From Actinomortierella ambigua (lineage: Eukaryota > Mortierellomycota > Mortierellomycetes > Mortierellales > Mortierellaceae), in the NCBI GenBank assembly GCA_016098155.1, contig JAAAJB010000220.1, positions 1 through 52,227 on the forward strand: 52,227 nucleotides of DNA. Reading direction: 5' to 3'. The notes under the pieces are model-generated. The model had not been told where the DNA came from and ran no database searches. It was given only the letters and a program-made list of their open reading frames with translations. Positions 34,225 through 47,400 of this stretch are shown here, piece after piece. Made by a program: the position numbers and the translations under genes. How positions within the stretch are numbered: the stretch's first letter is position 1; every line of letters starts with the position of its first letter.

Positions 34225-36016
34225 TTAAATCAACTTGTTGGTCTGGCCCCACTTCTTGAGACGGATGGACTGGATCTTGATAAAGCCCTCCGAGTCGATA
34301 GGCGAGAAGCCACCCTGGACATCCATCGACGACTCCTCCATATCGTACAGCTTCTCTGTGGACGACGAGCGGCCCTCAACAACAACGTTGCCCTTGTACA
34401 GCTTCAGGCGGACCTGGCCGTTGACGGTCTTTTGCGAGGCCTCGATGGCCGCCAGCAAAAATTCGGCCTCGGGAGAGAAGTACATGCCGTTGTAGAGCAG
34501 GTTCGAGTATTGCGGGGTAACAAACGAATCACGGAGCGAGCGCACCTGACGATCCAGCGTCAGGCCCTCGAGATCCATATGGGCGACACGCAGGATGGTG
34601 CCGGCGGGGGTCTCGTAGCATCCACGCGACTTGATGCCAATGAATCGGTTCTCGACAATGTCCAGACGGCCCACACCGTGGGCACGTGCCTTTTGGTTCA
34701 GGTAGTTGAAGATGTCGAGCGCATCCGTCTTGACCTCTTTTGTGTTGACGTTGGTCACCTTGGTCGGTTTGCCCTTGGTGAACTCGATCACGATCCGCTC
34801 GGGGGTCTGGGGTGCATCCTCGGGGTCGACCGTCAGCTTCCACATGTCCTTGGGAGGGGTGACGTCGGGATCCTCGAGAATACCGGCCTCGTACGAGATG
34901 TGGAACATGTTCTCATCCGTCGACCATGGCTTGGCCGCCGTCTGCACGACAGGGATGTTCTTTTGTGCTGCGTACTCCAGCAGGTCCTTGCGGCCCTGGA
35001 AGCGGTTGTAGAACTCTAGTGGACGAGAGAGAGAGAAAGAGAGAGAAAAAAAAAATCCCGATTTAAGGTTTGGGTGAGTGGGGCGAGATTCACGAAAGAC
35101 AGTGGGCGAATAGGAATGCATCGAATTGAGGGGGGAAGGGGAGGGTAGGAGGCCAAAGGTACATTCACAACCCTGAGATCCTTCCTCTCTTCCTCCTCCC
35201 CCAGTCGGACTCTCGACTGAGGTACCAACTTACCAGGCACACGCCAGGGAGCAATGACCTTGATATCGGGCTTAAGAGCATAGTAGGCAAGCTCAAAGCG
35301 GACTTGATCGTTGCCCTTGCCAGTGCATCCGTGGGACACGTATTGGCAGTTCTCGCGGGCAGCAATCTCGATCTGTTGTAAGAGTGATTTGACAAGATTG
35401 GAAGAGTGGATTAGAGGTCGAGTCTTTCTTAGGAACCCAATGAACAGACAAGAGAGAAAAGAGAGAGAGAGAGCGAGACGACAGGAGGGAAAGAGGGCAA
35501 GAGGAACAGAAAACGGGCAGGCAGGGCACAATACAAAATCTTTCAAGGGGAAAGATTGTACAACGAAACCCAAGCCAGAATTCAAAATCTGATCTCTTTT
35601 CCCACACCCTGACTCTTCCGAGTCATCCAATGCGAAATGAAAAAGAAGAACGAGAAGAGAACCGCCCTTTCAAAAGACAGGAAACTGAAGCATACCTGGC
35701 GACGAGCAATGACAGGGCGGGCAAGCGAGGTACCGAGGAGGTAGACACCCTCGTAGATGGTGTTGGCCTGGACGGCAGGGTAGATCAGCTCCTCAACAAA
35801 GGTGCGCTGCAGATCCTCGACAAAGACCTTCGTGGCACCGACGGCCTTGGCCTTGACAATCGCCGCCTCAAAGTCCTCCTCCTGGCCGACATCGGCCATG
35901 TAGCACATGACCTCGTATCCTTGCTCGATCAGCCATGCGAGAATGCACGATGTATCAAGACCACCCGAGTAGGCAAGGAGGACACGGCCCTTGGAACCAG
36001 CAGCAACAGTCGACAT
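34225..36016 (-). CDS. ARG1: Argininosuccinate synthase
   Basis: This enzyme condenses citrulline and aspartate with ATP to argininosuccinate, the penultimate step of arginine synthesis, in the cytosol. Exons 36016-35696, 35372-35234 and 35015-34225 close in phase and give 416 aa, the normal length. The N-type ATP pyrophosphatase loop AYSGGLDTS (residues 15-23) is intact. The segment [17 protein letters not shown] (118-134) carries the conserved substrate-binding Gly/Thr/Asn/Asp residues, and later blocks [15 protein letters not shown] and [17 protein letters not shown] are typical of the family. The C-terminus is the usual helical oligomerisation tail. The first intron is long (323 nt). Codons are strongly biased to C/G endings, as expected for a well-expressed enzyme. 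It is transcribed on the same strand as ATG8 and OST1 but with its own promoter. Confidence 0.97.
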
Positions 36017-36192
36017 GATGTGTGATAGTAGTATGTGTTGGGGTGAGAAAAGTGGTGTGGTGAGAAAGTTGGATCGTCAAAGAAAAAGGGAGAGGACGAG
36101 CGTAGTTGTGGTTGTTGGAGTGTAGATGAAGAACAAGTGGAGAATATAATAAAAAAAAAACTAGAAGGTAGGAAACCGAGATCTTCCTGGAG

Positions 36193-36200
36193 CTTTTATA
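36193..36200 (-). promoter_or_regulatory. TATA box of argininosuccinate synthase
   Basis: On the minus strand the sequence AAGTATAAAAGCTCC holds a perfect TATAAAAG, about 180 nt upstream of the start codon at 36016. No binding site for a specific regulator was identified. Confidence 0.6.
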
Positions 36201-36697
36201 CTTGACAGCAGAGGGGGGTTCCCCATCAGGGCATGCAGAGACGATAGTCAAACTCAAAAAATGTATACATCTCAGAAGGCTTGGGACTGCTCATCTGGCA
36301 GTTTTCCCTCCCACCCCACCCCCCAAACTCTTTTCTTATTTGCGCCCAACCAGTAATGCTTGCCCTGTCATCAACGGACAGACAGAGACAGCAAGAAAAC
36401 AAAGTGGAGCATGTACGCCTTGTGGTACTTGCCGTTCTGTCGCCAGCCGCCAACCGCCGATTGCTTCTCTGGTAGACTACGAGTACCCCTTCACTCCATT
36501 GGTGTTTTTTTCGCACGCATACTCATTTGTATCGTAAAAGTCTGCTCGTTTTTCTTCTCAAAGAGTCATCTCCACCCATTTGGCCTGCTGTACACGCGGT
36601 CAAAGTGTACAGTACGTAGTAGAAAGTGATAAATTTACTTCAGTGTTTTGAAAAAACTTTTTTTTCTTTTCTATCCTGCTCTACGTAGCGATGTTGT
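36201..36697. other. Intergenic DNA between OST1 3' end and the ARG1 promoter
   Basis: About 500 nt without a recognisable gene or structured element. It should contain the OST1 3' flank and the upstream promoter of the argininosuccinate synthase gene. Confidence 0.5.
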
Positions 36698-38658
36698 TCA
36701 CTTCTTCTTGTCGGCATCCTGGATCTTCTTGTTGTTGCCATCTCCACCAATCTTAAAGTTGAGACGCGACATCACGATCGAGGTGCCAAACACAATCAGC
36801 AACATCGAAGCAGCAGCAAGGGGCTTGATCAGGTATGAGCTCATGCCAATCTCATATTCCACCAGGATATCCTTGGCATGGTAATCGATCCAGTTGCGAC
36901 CACGGATCGTCACCGTCGAGCGGCCCGCGCTGTCCATGTACGTCTTGGTCGTCGACTGCTCAATGGTATCCACAGCGAATGGGACATGGACATTGAGGAT
37001 CCTATGACGAGAATTAAAAGAAAAAAAATGAGGGAGGAGTGAGTTCGTGTTGGTAAGTGACAAGGACGCGGGGTTTTTTTCTAGGCAGCGCACGCACCGA
37101 GTAAAAAAGAAATTCATACACTCCAAGATGGAGAAACAAAGAGATACTTACTTCGAACCCTCGGGGAAGACAATGCGGACCTCGACATCAGAGTAGATGG
37201 CGTCCTTCATCGGCTGAATGGCAGGCACCTTGAGGATGTGCTTATCGGTACCCGAGACCTTGCGAACAAAGTGCTTGAGAGCCGCATTGTAGCCAATGTA
37301 AAAAGTCGTCTTCCAACCACCAAAGAGCGGGAATCGGGGACGAAGAGCCAGCACGAGCTTGTCCTGCTGGGATCGGTCCACGACCGACGTCGAGACGTTG
37401 CCAATCTCATCGCGGAAGTACAGATCCGTGGCCTGCTTGGGCACATCCACGCGGAAATGCGTCAACAGAGGCGTGCCAGGATGCTGCATACCGGCCTTTT
37501 GGTAGTCAATACGGCTAAAGTGGCCCTTGAGCTGCGCACCCCGGTTCACAAAGTTGTAGTGCTCCTCCACTGCCAAGTTGTTGCCCCAGTGCGAAATCTC
37601 AATGTCGCGTCGAAGCTTGTTCAGCCAGATCACGGGATCGGGAAACTGGTACTGCACCTCAAAGACTCCGTGCTCCAACAGGTTCACGTTCTCGTATGGG
37701 CCCAACACAATCTGGTTGCCCTTGATCTCGGGCTTCTTCTCCTCGGGATGATCAAGCACTTCCAGCTTAGTGGTGGGTGTGCTATTCCAGTCAGAAAAAA
37801 AAAGGGGGGGGGGGAGGGATGGCGAGAGATCAAATGGTCAGCCAATTTTTTCTCATCTACCAGAAGCCAGGTTCTTTTCTATTCTTTTTTTAAGGCGTCT
37901 CAAGTGCATCACGGGCATGTCACCACAAGAGATCTCACTTACAGAACAGTAGTCTTCTGCTTGTTGGCGGGATAGGCGGTCAGGGCATAGGGATTGCCAA
38001 AGTAGACCATCTGCTGCTTCTCGTTTTGGCTGATCTCGGCAGGGAATGGGCGGATCAGACCGACAAGTGCCACACGGACCGTGATCTGCATCTTCTCACC
38101 GGCCTTCAAGGGCGATGACAGCTTGACCTTGTAATAATGGATCTCACTAGTTGAAATGGAGTCGTTGTCAACGCGATAATACAAGAATAAAGTCAATATC
38201 GACATGACCGCGAAAGAGAGGAGATCGATCGTGCCTCTTCTCTGGGGGCAATGGTTTTGTGTTGTTTTTTTTCCTTACTTTTCTTCATCGACGACATCCT
38301 TGACAACCTCCAGGGCCTCCTTGGTCTTGCGGTTCTCGGCTTCAATACTGGCCAATGAGCTCGAGTAGAACGTGTCCACCGGGAAGAAATACTCATCCAC
38401 ATCAGTCTCGCCAATGTTCAGCACGGCCGCAGATGTAATCTCGCGGGTGATCGGCGTGGTGAGGTCGAGCGTGCGCAGAAGGTTGGTGATGCGCACATTC
38501 TGCTTGATGATGGTCGGGCCCAGCTCCTCCTTCGACCATGTCTGCATTTCATCCACATTGTTGCCGGCAGTCACCACCTCGGCCAGTACGGCCAGCGGGC
38601 TGGCCAGCAGGGCTAGGGCCATCGTGGCCACCAGGCCCTTCTTAGAGAAGAGTTGCAT
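36698..38658 (-). CDS. OST1: Ribophorin I, oligosaccharyltransferase subunit
   Basis: OST1 is a membrane subunit of the ER oligosaccharyltransferase that N-glycosylates nascent proteins. Exons 38658-38279, 38146-37943, 37781-37152 and 37001-36698 close in phase and give 505 aa. Residues 1 to about 26 form a signal peptide (MQLFSKKGLVATMALALLAS...). The lumenal part contains family blocks: IEISHWGNNLAVEEHYNF, LKGHFSRIDYQ, DLYFRDEIGNVSTS, RPRFPLFGGWKT and VRIVFPEGSK. One transmembrane helix lies near the C-terminus (about 463-485, KPLAAASMLLIVFGTSIVM) and a short lysine-rich cytosolic tail ends DADKKK. Length and order match the family. It lies 424 nt from the end of the SCH9-like gene on the same strand. 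Confidence 0.96.
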
Positions 38659-39082
38659 TGACGTTCAAAAAAAAAAGGTTGACGTGTCGCGTCTGAAAAG
38701 TTGATGCTAATAAAAGGATGGAATGTCGCGACCTGAGTAATAAGGATGCCTCCTTTTTTTTCTTGATGCCTCGATGAAGACCACGCGACAATCACAGATG
38801 GTCGCCTTGTTGCCAAGAAAAATGGATGAAAAAGAACGATAGATGGAGAGGTTGAGAACCAGCTCGGCCTAGACGTGATGAGGGTGTTGAGGGTAAATGG
38901 AAGGGGGGTATGAAATGAAATGATGAAAAAAAAAGGCGCGAACTGACCCATTAGCCAGGAGCGAGGCTCCACGTCCTGTTCTCGGCCAAATCAGGAAATC
39001 AATTTTTCCATGCAAATTTTAATTATGTTACAAGAGGGTGTATTTATGGTACAAATGGATCAAGAGTTGGTTCGTGCTAAGC
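38659..39082. other. OST1 promoter and kinase 3' flank
   Basis: A 424-nt spacer with T/A runs (38668-38677, 38754-38761). No gene or clear TATA box was identified. Confidence 0.5.
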
Positions 39083-42000
39083 TTAGGGGTCGGCAAAGAT
39101 CGAGTCGACGCTGGTCGCCTCACCATTGAACAAGGCTGTTGACCCTTGGAGGCACCCTTCATCGTCCTCTTTCATAGTGCGCGCAAGAGCATCTTCGTCG
39201 TCGCGTCGCTTCATGCTTGCGAGGATGCTCTCGCCTTCAAAGGTGAAGCCTTTGAAGAACTCTTGGCTCGACGATGAGATGGACGATGACAACAGTGTCT
39301 GTTGATTGGGAACTTGCAATAGGTGCTGTTGAGTAGGGCGTGTATGGGAGAATGGCTGCCGTTGCTGTTGCTGTTGCTGCTGTAAGGACTGCGTGAGTTG
39401 ACTGGCTGCAGGTCGTGTACGTTGGCGAGTGAGGAGTGGAGAGGACATAGATGGGCTTGCTGGAGAGGCTGGGTGGTTTTTGAATCGTCCATACTGATGA
39501 CTGCTGTTGGATGGTCGATCGTTCAACGAATTGACTGATGAGACAGACGATTGTGACAACTTGCGCGATAGCGATGAGGGGCTGGAGCTGTCGCCGTTAT
39601 TCTGAAGCTGGCTCCCCTTATGATCACCACCTGACTTTAGAGTCATCGGAACGTTGGGGTTCAGCTTGGTCTGGCACACTTGTTGCTGCTGGCGGTAAAG
39701 GTTGGCAGCACGCTGTTGTTGTTGGAACAAGAATTGGTTCGCCTCAGACGCCTCCAAGACAGCCGAATCGACGCCAGCGGAGTCACGGTGGGCACCACTA
39801 ATCGTACCCATACCCAGTGTCGCTTTTTGGTCGGTAAACTGCACGTCAAAGTTGGAGACATCCAAATCACCCAGCGCTCCAATAGGTGGCCGGAAAGGTG
39901 GCGTAACGTTGCGTGTGGTCAACTTTGCAAAGTCAATTCCCTTGAAGAACGGATGCGCCTTGATTCCAGCCACAGACTGGGCCGTCGAACCCTCGCCTCC
40001 CAAACGCCTCTTGGGATCCTTCTCGAGCAGTCCCCGGATCAAATCACGAGCAGCATCGCTGATGTCACGGCTTGGATCAAAGGACGTGGAGACCAGCTTT
40101 GACGTCCTCTTCATAGGAAAGGTCACCGGCTGGTGTAGGATCTTGTGGTAAGTTCCCTCCGTGCGCTTGTCGGCAAAAGGCGAGGTGCCATACAACATCT
40201 CGTACAATAGCACACCAAGAGACCACCAGTCGACTGCCTTGCCATAAGGCTGTCCCATGACAATCTCCGGGGCAAGATACTCTGTTGTACCGCAAAACGT
40301 GCTGGTGGTGTCGGAGCCGATCAAATTCTCCTTGCACAGCCCAAAGTCGGCTAGGACCACATGGCCTTGGCTCGACATAAGCACGTTCTCGGGTTTCAGA
40401 TCGCGGTAGACCACATGGCCCGAGTGCAGATGCTCGAGGGCCAAGACCAACTCGGCGGTGTAGAACCGAGCCCTCGCTTCAGAAAAGACACCCTCCTTCT
40501 GCATGTGGAAGAACAGCTCGCCTCCGTTCATAAAGTCCTGGACGAGGTAGAGCTTGCTTGCCGTCTGGAACGAAAACTTGAGACCAACAATAAACGGTGA
40601 TTGGATGGCCTGGACGAGGACATTTCGCTCTGCAATAGTATGCTCCACCTGCTTCTGTTCAATGATTTGCTTCTTATTGAGCACCTTCATTGCGTAAATG
40701 CGGCCCGTGTCCCGCTTCTGGACTTGGTACACCTTCCCGAACGAGCCAACACCAAGGACGCGCAAGACGTCAAAATCGTCGGCTGCTAAATGGCGGGACT
40801 ATTATGTGATACAAATCAGCACCCAGAGGCATAGAGTGGATCGTTAGAACCAACGTAGGCCCAGATTCTTCACCCTCCTCCCTAGCTGTATGATAGTGGA
40901 TGCTGATGTAGCGATGTGGCACTGTAACGACGTGGCAGTTGGCCATAGTCGCGTCGTAGTCTTCGAGCAATTTCTCCAGATCTTATCGTCAAAAAAAAAA
41001 CAAATACCCGCATAGGCGGATAAGAAATGTTGGGGAGACGCGGAGGGCAAGAGAGAGGGGGGGATGGGGAGAGAGGCATAAATGATTGACCAGTTATAGA
41101 AGGAGGCTTAGCCTCACATACCTTCATAGCCTGGTACTTGATAGTGACCCTCACCTCACCGGTGACAGACTCCCCCGACTCACGGCCCTGGAGACGGAAC
41201 CATGAGTCAATCGTCTTGTTGTGCACCTCTGTGGGCCGCAGTTTGACTTGGCCTAGGAATTGACCTGCATCTGCACCCTCAAGGTGGGACGAGCCAGCAG
41301 GCAAGTCGTAGATGGTGATGCAGATCTGCTGGTTGGGTCGGACGACATCACTAAGATAGATTATGAAGAAAATAGGCTACAGGTCAACAAAAACCCTTTG
41401 CTAGACAACGAGCGCATGCAATCACGGAGGAAAGCTAAAAGCTAAAAGCTTCAAAAAAAAAAAGAAGAACAACGAAAGAGGCGAGGGGGTGAGGCCGTTC
41501 AACAAGGACTTACAACTCTGCGTCGTGCTGCCACTTTGGGCTAGATGCTGCCATAGCGCGGGCAAAGATATCGTCTCTTTGGCCAGAGCGGACCATCCCA
41601 GACTCAGTGGGGGTCGATGCAGAGGGTGTGACAGCTTCATTCTGGTCGTATTCGATAATGCAGAATGGCCGAGAATGTGCAGCACCATTCACAGGCGTAA
41701 TGTTGCGCGCTTCGACCACCTGGATAAACAGATGTCCGAGCACAGACGATGACAGCTTTGGTTCTCTGATCGCATCGATTGAAGAATCTACAGTATCTGT
41801 GGTGGGCTGAGATTTGTGGGATGTCGAGGTGGTAGAGCTAGAAGGTGAATGACCATCAGAGGAAACCTCTTCCATCACGATGGTCGAGGTAGCTGTAGAC
41901 AAAACAGAGGCAGGGGTGCTTGCGCAAGGAGCAGGTGTAGTCTGAGGTGGTCGACACAGTGCGGGGCGGACTACGGTCGGAGGAGCTGAAGTAGGCTCAC

Positions 42001-42580
42001 GTCGAGGTGCGTCCTGCAGGTGATTTTCAGGCGGAGGCGGAGAGGATGAAGTGGGTGATGCTGGAGAGAGGGATAGCCGCAGGCTCTTGTTGGGGATACC
42101 ACCGATGCCTGACGACAACACCGTTGTAGTGGTAGGTGCCGTGTATGCTGACACGGACGGTTTCCGAGAAGAAGGCCGCCGGTGGGTATTGGCTGGAGCA
42201 GGAGAACCACGAGAGGAGGGGATATGCCCATGCGTGGAGAAAGGGGTCGACGAAGTATGTGGGATTGCCAGTGAATGTTGCAGCGACTTGAAAGAGAAGG
42301 ACGCTCGTTTGTGGAGTTGCTGTTTGATATTGTGGAAGTCTGGCAGGTGCAACTCTGGGAAGTGGAGTGTCGGAAGCTCTCCAAGCTTGGCTGGCAGGTC
42401 GACAACGATCTTGTGCCTGAGCGACGATGCAGTGGAGCTGGGGAAGGAGGGGTGAGAGGTCGGTGGAGGCGAAGGAGAAGGAGAAGGAGACGATGGAAAC
42501 AGCGGTCGCCGGGGCGGTGCATCGCTCGCAAAGACCGGCCTTGGCTTGGGCGAGAAAGCACGAGTTTGGGTGGTGGTCAT
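39083..42580 (-). CDS. SCH9: C2-domain AGC protein kinase, SCH9-like
   Basis: Four exons (42580-41514, 41350-41122, 40973-40874, 40785-39083) close in phase and give 1,032 aa. A Pro/Ser-rich N-terminus precedes a C2 domain spanning exons 1-2 (about 300-432, with LGHLFIQVVEARNI and QQICITIYDLP), then an AGC kinase domain from about 470: glycine loop GVGSFGKV (477-484), Lys499, catalytic YRDLKPEN (Asp594), DFGLCKE (Asp612), and activation loop STFCGT with Thr628 as the expected PDK1 site. The C2-then-AGC order defines the SCH9/Sck family, controlled by TORC1 in yeast. The hydrophobic motif is FKGFTFEG (Thr980), but a Ser/Gln-rich insert of about 180 residues separates it from the AGC-tail segment (VTPPFRPP). 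Exon 3 (33 aa) is the least certain: its acceptor GGAG is not preceded by a strong tract, although it is the only choice that keeps the frame open with the donor at 40873. In-frame TTG upstream of 42580 is not taken as the start. Confidence 0.9.
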
Positions 42581-44412
42581 TGGTGCAATGCTTGCCAAGC
42601 AAGATGAGTCAATCGAGCACTAAAGGGGGGCGATGGCAATTGGAATGTCAATGAGTAGGAATTGTGAATGCCGAGGGGACTGGAAGGGGTCAAGGTGGAG
42701 GAGAAGGAGAAGGAGGAGGTGAAGGTGGAGGTGAAGCTGAAAGTAAAAGTGTGCACACAAAAGTTCAAAAGAAAGAAGAAGGAGTGATAAGGCCTGAGCG
42801 ATAACGAGCAGAACTTGGGTCGCATGTACCGTACCCGGCAGCCACAACAGGGTGCTGTCGATGTACTCTTCCCCCCGCCCCCGTCTTTGTTTCCCCACTG
42901 GAGAAGAACAGCTTGCTTGCCCCCTCCTCTCTCGCCCCCCTCCAACCAGCCCCGGACAATAAAAAACATAGAGTTCAAGAAAGAAAAATAAGGCAAAAAA
43001 TGTTGGGGAGGGACCGTCTCTCGCATTTTTTCTGAGACCCAAAAGTCAATCTCCTGTATCCCTCCAACCAGCTCTCGTAGGCCATACGCCACCAATGATA
43101 GCCCAGTCCAAACCTCTGTCTGAACAAACAGAACTGTGCAAGCGAGCCTCGTCAGCTTTGAGCTCGAATGCCCTACCTTTCGTGTCCCCTCCCCACTCAT
43201 CATCAATGGAATGATAGGTTGGCTCTTGCATTCCCAACAAAAAAAAAAAAAGAGGGGAGTCTTTGATCTGCACCCTTGCTTGTCAGTGCACAAACAAATT
43301 GCACACGACTGTTGCCCCCAAAACTAGAGTTTCGTGACACAAAGACCGGCAACGGCGTTCATTGCTCAATAATACTTTCTCTTGCACTCCACCTCCCCCC
43401 AAATCCCGAGTACAAGGTAGATGTCAATGGGCAATCTACTTACGCGACCTTTCCAAAGGATATTGTGCAATCTACCCTCTCTTTCTCTCTTCTCTCTCTC
43501 TTCTCTATCTCATTATCTCTCTATCTATCTGTTGTCAATGTGGAACCACTGTCTGCGCAAATGATGCTATCTTTGATCATTGCATCATGCCAAAGACCCT
43601 TATGGCTGGACCGAGCCCAATCCTATCTGGCACCGATCTTGACGCCTGCAAGTCCCATTTGACCAGACCGACTCGCCCACCAGGGCCTCGACAAGATTCA
43701 TCAGCCAAAAAGTCGACGTAAAAAGGCCACCATATCACCCCCCTCCCCCTTGTTCTCAAACGACTGGTAGGAATGGTTTATTCCACTGCTACAAGGGCGA
43801 CGGACTAAAGGAATGATTGCTGCGTCATTGTTGAGACCTCGCCGCCGTCGTTGCCGCAGTCCCAAGCTGCTGAGCCCATCTTCATACACAAAACTGTCTG
43901 CCGGGAAGAGGATGGATGGAGCAAGTAAAGCAAAACAGCTTGAGAAAATACAAGAATGAGTATGGAACATCGAAAGAAGCCTGGGCCATGTCGCCGCAGC
44001 GCGCTCGGAACCTTGTAGCTGTGGCCGTTTTCAAATTCCAGTTTCAAGGCACCTGATACCACCGTTATCGCATTTTTTTTTTCAAGAGAGAGACTCTCTC
44101 CATCATTAAAATGATGGAATCATCTCGCACAAACTCGTGATTGCATAATCAAAACTCGACTCCCCGCTGATAGCGTTGATATGCTATGATGGAACAGGTG
44201 GCTTCTTTTGTTCGGCTGCCAAACTGACAGCAGAGCATTGCTATAGAGGCTCTGAACAGAATCGACATGCGCTGGAGGCATTCGAGTGGGAGGCTCGCAG
44301 GTGAACATCGCTGTTACAAACAATGGCGGAAGAATAACTTCGTCTCATTTAAGATCCGGCTGGTCGTCCAATATCTGCTCGAGGCATTGAATGGTAGCTT
44401 TTATAAGTTTAT
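42581..44412. other. SCH9-like promoter/leader and ELG1 3' flank
   Basis: About 1.8 kb without a confident gene. It contains a purine-rich GGA/GAA stretch (42680-42735), C-rich runs, a CT/TATC microsatellite (43479-43530) and A runs. A minus-strand open stretch at 43805-44062 begins with a non-repetitive segment (LKLEFENGHSYKVPSALRRH) but is short and lacks a family match. Confidence 0.45.
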
Positions 44413-47400
44413 TCATTCATCATCCGGCTCATCAAAGGCGGTGGATGAGAATGCACTACACTCGGCCGGGTACAGGTGCAGATGGCGTCGAGGGAAGCCC
44501 CCATTGCTATTAACAGAAAAAAAAAGAGGGAAGAGCTGCAGTTAGCCACTCTATTTCGAAAAATGGGAGATCATTGAGTCTAGAGCCTTCGAAACGGGGA
44601 ACGCAACCATACCTTCGCATGGATCTTCTACCAGATGGAATAGTGATGTTGAGATTATCCGCATGAACTATGTCCCGCACAGCGGAGGCATAGATACTAA
44701 ATACATTGCGATGTTGATGGCACAGTATCTGTACAGGCAACAGGCGCTCGAAAGCTGGCGCGAGCTTAGAGACATATCTAATAGAGAGATTTCGAACCTA
44801 GTTTGTTAGCACATTCACCCTACGAACATGTAGGCCTGTAGCCGCTGCAAATAGGTATCAATACCTTGACTGATCGCTCGAAGGTTGGGTATAGTACTTG
44901 TTCATGTCAGTCGTGTGAACACAGGCGCATTCTGCGATGGCAGAGAGGCCAGATCGCTCTACCCCTGTTGTATTAGTTTGGTTGCCAAAAATAGCTCGAG
45001 CACCCTCTTCGACAAGCTCAGCAATCTCCAGGTCCCTCGACAGGTGGTCATCTGATGTGGGCTCCTTAAACAAAAAACGGACTCCTTGCTCGTCGTCCTT
45101 AAGAGGCTCCTCTTGGTCATTTTCAAAATACTATCGATCGTCGAGAATGCCGATAGAATGTGTGGTCAGTTATGGGAGTGGTGAATCGGTGAGCATGGCG
45201 ATTCAATGTGAGACGTGACCGTACCTGGAAGGCTCTGCTGCCATTGATTCCCAAGCTTGAATCGACTATAGACAGATTATTGGCAAGCTCGACAAGCCCA
45301 CTAAACTGCTCGTGAGTCTGCTCCTCTCTCACAGAAGAGGATTCTCCACTGGAAGGCACGGTGAGTGAACAAGCGTGTGTGGAGGGAGAAGAGGGGGAAG
45401 ACGGGGAGGACGGAGTGGTGGTGGTAGTCGTGGATGGCACAGAGGCCGACTGAACCCCTTTTGATGTGATGCGGAAAAGCCGCTGGGGACCTTTGCGGAC
45501 TCCACTGGACCCAAGTGGGCGTGAGACGGGCTGTTGATCTTTCGGAGAGTCTTCCTTTGACGGTGCACTGGCAGACAGCTGAAGCTGCATCATGACTCTC
45601 CTAGTATCGCGCTGACCCTCTTCAATCAGATCCTCCAATGTACCAGGCGTGTACACATGGCCTTCCATCCGGGAGACGCACTCAAGGTAGCGGAACAGCT
45701 CGGAGGTGCATGGTCGTTCGAATCTGAGGTGTTCCTGGATCTTCAAGATGCCAGGTGGTATCAACATCGGATCTGTTCATCATAGATCAGTAAAAATGAC
45801 AACGTTAGACACCAAAACCACCGGGCTACCTGCATGATTCTTCTCCTACAGAAGATAGGGTTCACCTTACCGTTACATGTCATGACAATTGGCCGCTTGC
45901 TCTTAGCCGCAAGAGTGGCAATGCTTCCCCAAAAGCCCTTGTCATCCTCAAATAAGATATCGACTTCTTCTAGCAAAATCAACGACTGACGGGGGTTTGT
46001 GGTTGTCAGCAGAGACAGATAGTCAGACAACGAGTCTTGGTGAACTGTAAGAGGAGTATCCTCTACCACATCAATCTCCTCCTCCTCCTCAGGCGACTCC
46101 TTGACGTCGCCAGATTTGACTTCCTCCGTCGTTTCCTCCTTGTCGTGCCTCTCCTCCTTACTTTTCTCCTCCTTCACTGCCTCATCTTTTCCTTCATCAT
46201 CCTTGGTCGATGCCTCAGCCAATGGCTCTGCTTCCAGTTCCTTCTCCTCAGGCACAAGGTCTTCCTCGAGCCTCTTTGGCTTGAATTTTTTGAAGAACAG
46301 ATTGTAGACGGAAGGCTGCTGGGGCTTATCAATATCCGTTGTTGCTGTGCGAGGGATAGACGTCTCCGACTCCTTTGAACGCTTACTAGAAATCTCGCCG
46401 TTGACACTGGTACTGCTGGATGGCGTGTTGGGTGTCGAGTTGTTTGCACTGTTGGTGCCTGTGCCATTGGACACCACATGAACGTGGTGATTTTCTGCCA
46501 TCTCCCCTACAAGAGCCAACACGTCCCGTCCTGCCCGCTTTGATCCTGGAGAGACTTCAAAGACCTCATAGCCCATCTCCTCAGCACAGGCATACACGGC
46601 AGCCGTCTTGCCGCTCCCACTGGGCCCACTTAACAAAATGATGTTGGATCGGACCTCCACGTTGCCATCGAGCTTCTTGGGTTGAGCTGTGTCGCCGATA
46701 CAATATTCTTGAGAACTGTAGCGAGCAAAAGGAGAGATATTGGGATGCGGAGCAAATGACTCGTCACCCTGATCGGCATCGCTTCCGCCGTAGTCATCGT
46801 CGCCAAAGTCGTCATCCACAATAAAATCGCTTAGATCATCATCGCCTCGGGTTTTGTTCCTCCTCGTCCGCTTTTTGGGCCGTCCGATGCCGGATATACT
46901 CCTCTTGCTGCTGACATGACCGTTGGTCGGATGGTGCAGGTCATCGGGACCTAATGACCAAGCTGAAACCTCGAGACCCTTGAGCCATCGCGTCAAATAC
47001 TCAGTGCTGGGTCGATTTCCCAGAACGTCTGCCCCTGATCGCGGCCTGTACTTGTCGATCCAAAGGTCGCCTGGCTTGCCCTCGATCCGCCTTTGATCCG
47101 TGGATGAAGATTCTCCCTTTTCTGCCAGCAGTAACTGAGGTCCTGAAGGTGTAGCGAGTATGTCTGTGAATCGGTGGCATGAGGCAAAATTGTCTGCGCG
47201 TTGAAAGGTGCTGAGCCTCTGAGCGCCGCGGGTCCCTCGAGTACGTTGTCTGTCACGATGCAATCCAGATTTGGTTGTCCATTTGGGTTCTGCGCGTCCG
47301 ATCCGGGCCTCTGTAGAAGGTGGCTCGTCCGCTCCAAGTCTGGAGCTGTCGTCGAGGGTCCGTAGTGCATACCATCCAAAGTCCTTGTGGGAACGTCTGC

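Noticed and set aside
34060..35019. Plus-strand open frame of 319 codons opposite argininosuccinate synthase
   Set aside because: Antisense shadow of a strongly codon-biased gene; it shows no domain and crosses the gene's own stop and 3' flank.
37238..37975. Plus-strand open frame of 245 codons opposite OST1
   Set aside because: Antisense shadow that also spans an OST1 intron; no recognisable protein.
42577..43293. Minus-strand open frame upstream of the SCH9-like kinase
   Set aside because: Composed of Phe/Ser/Thr-rich translation of a purine-rich repeat; more likely leader or promoter DNA.
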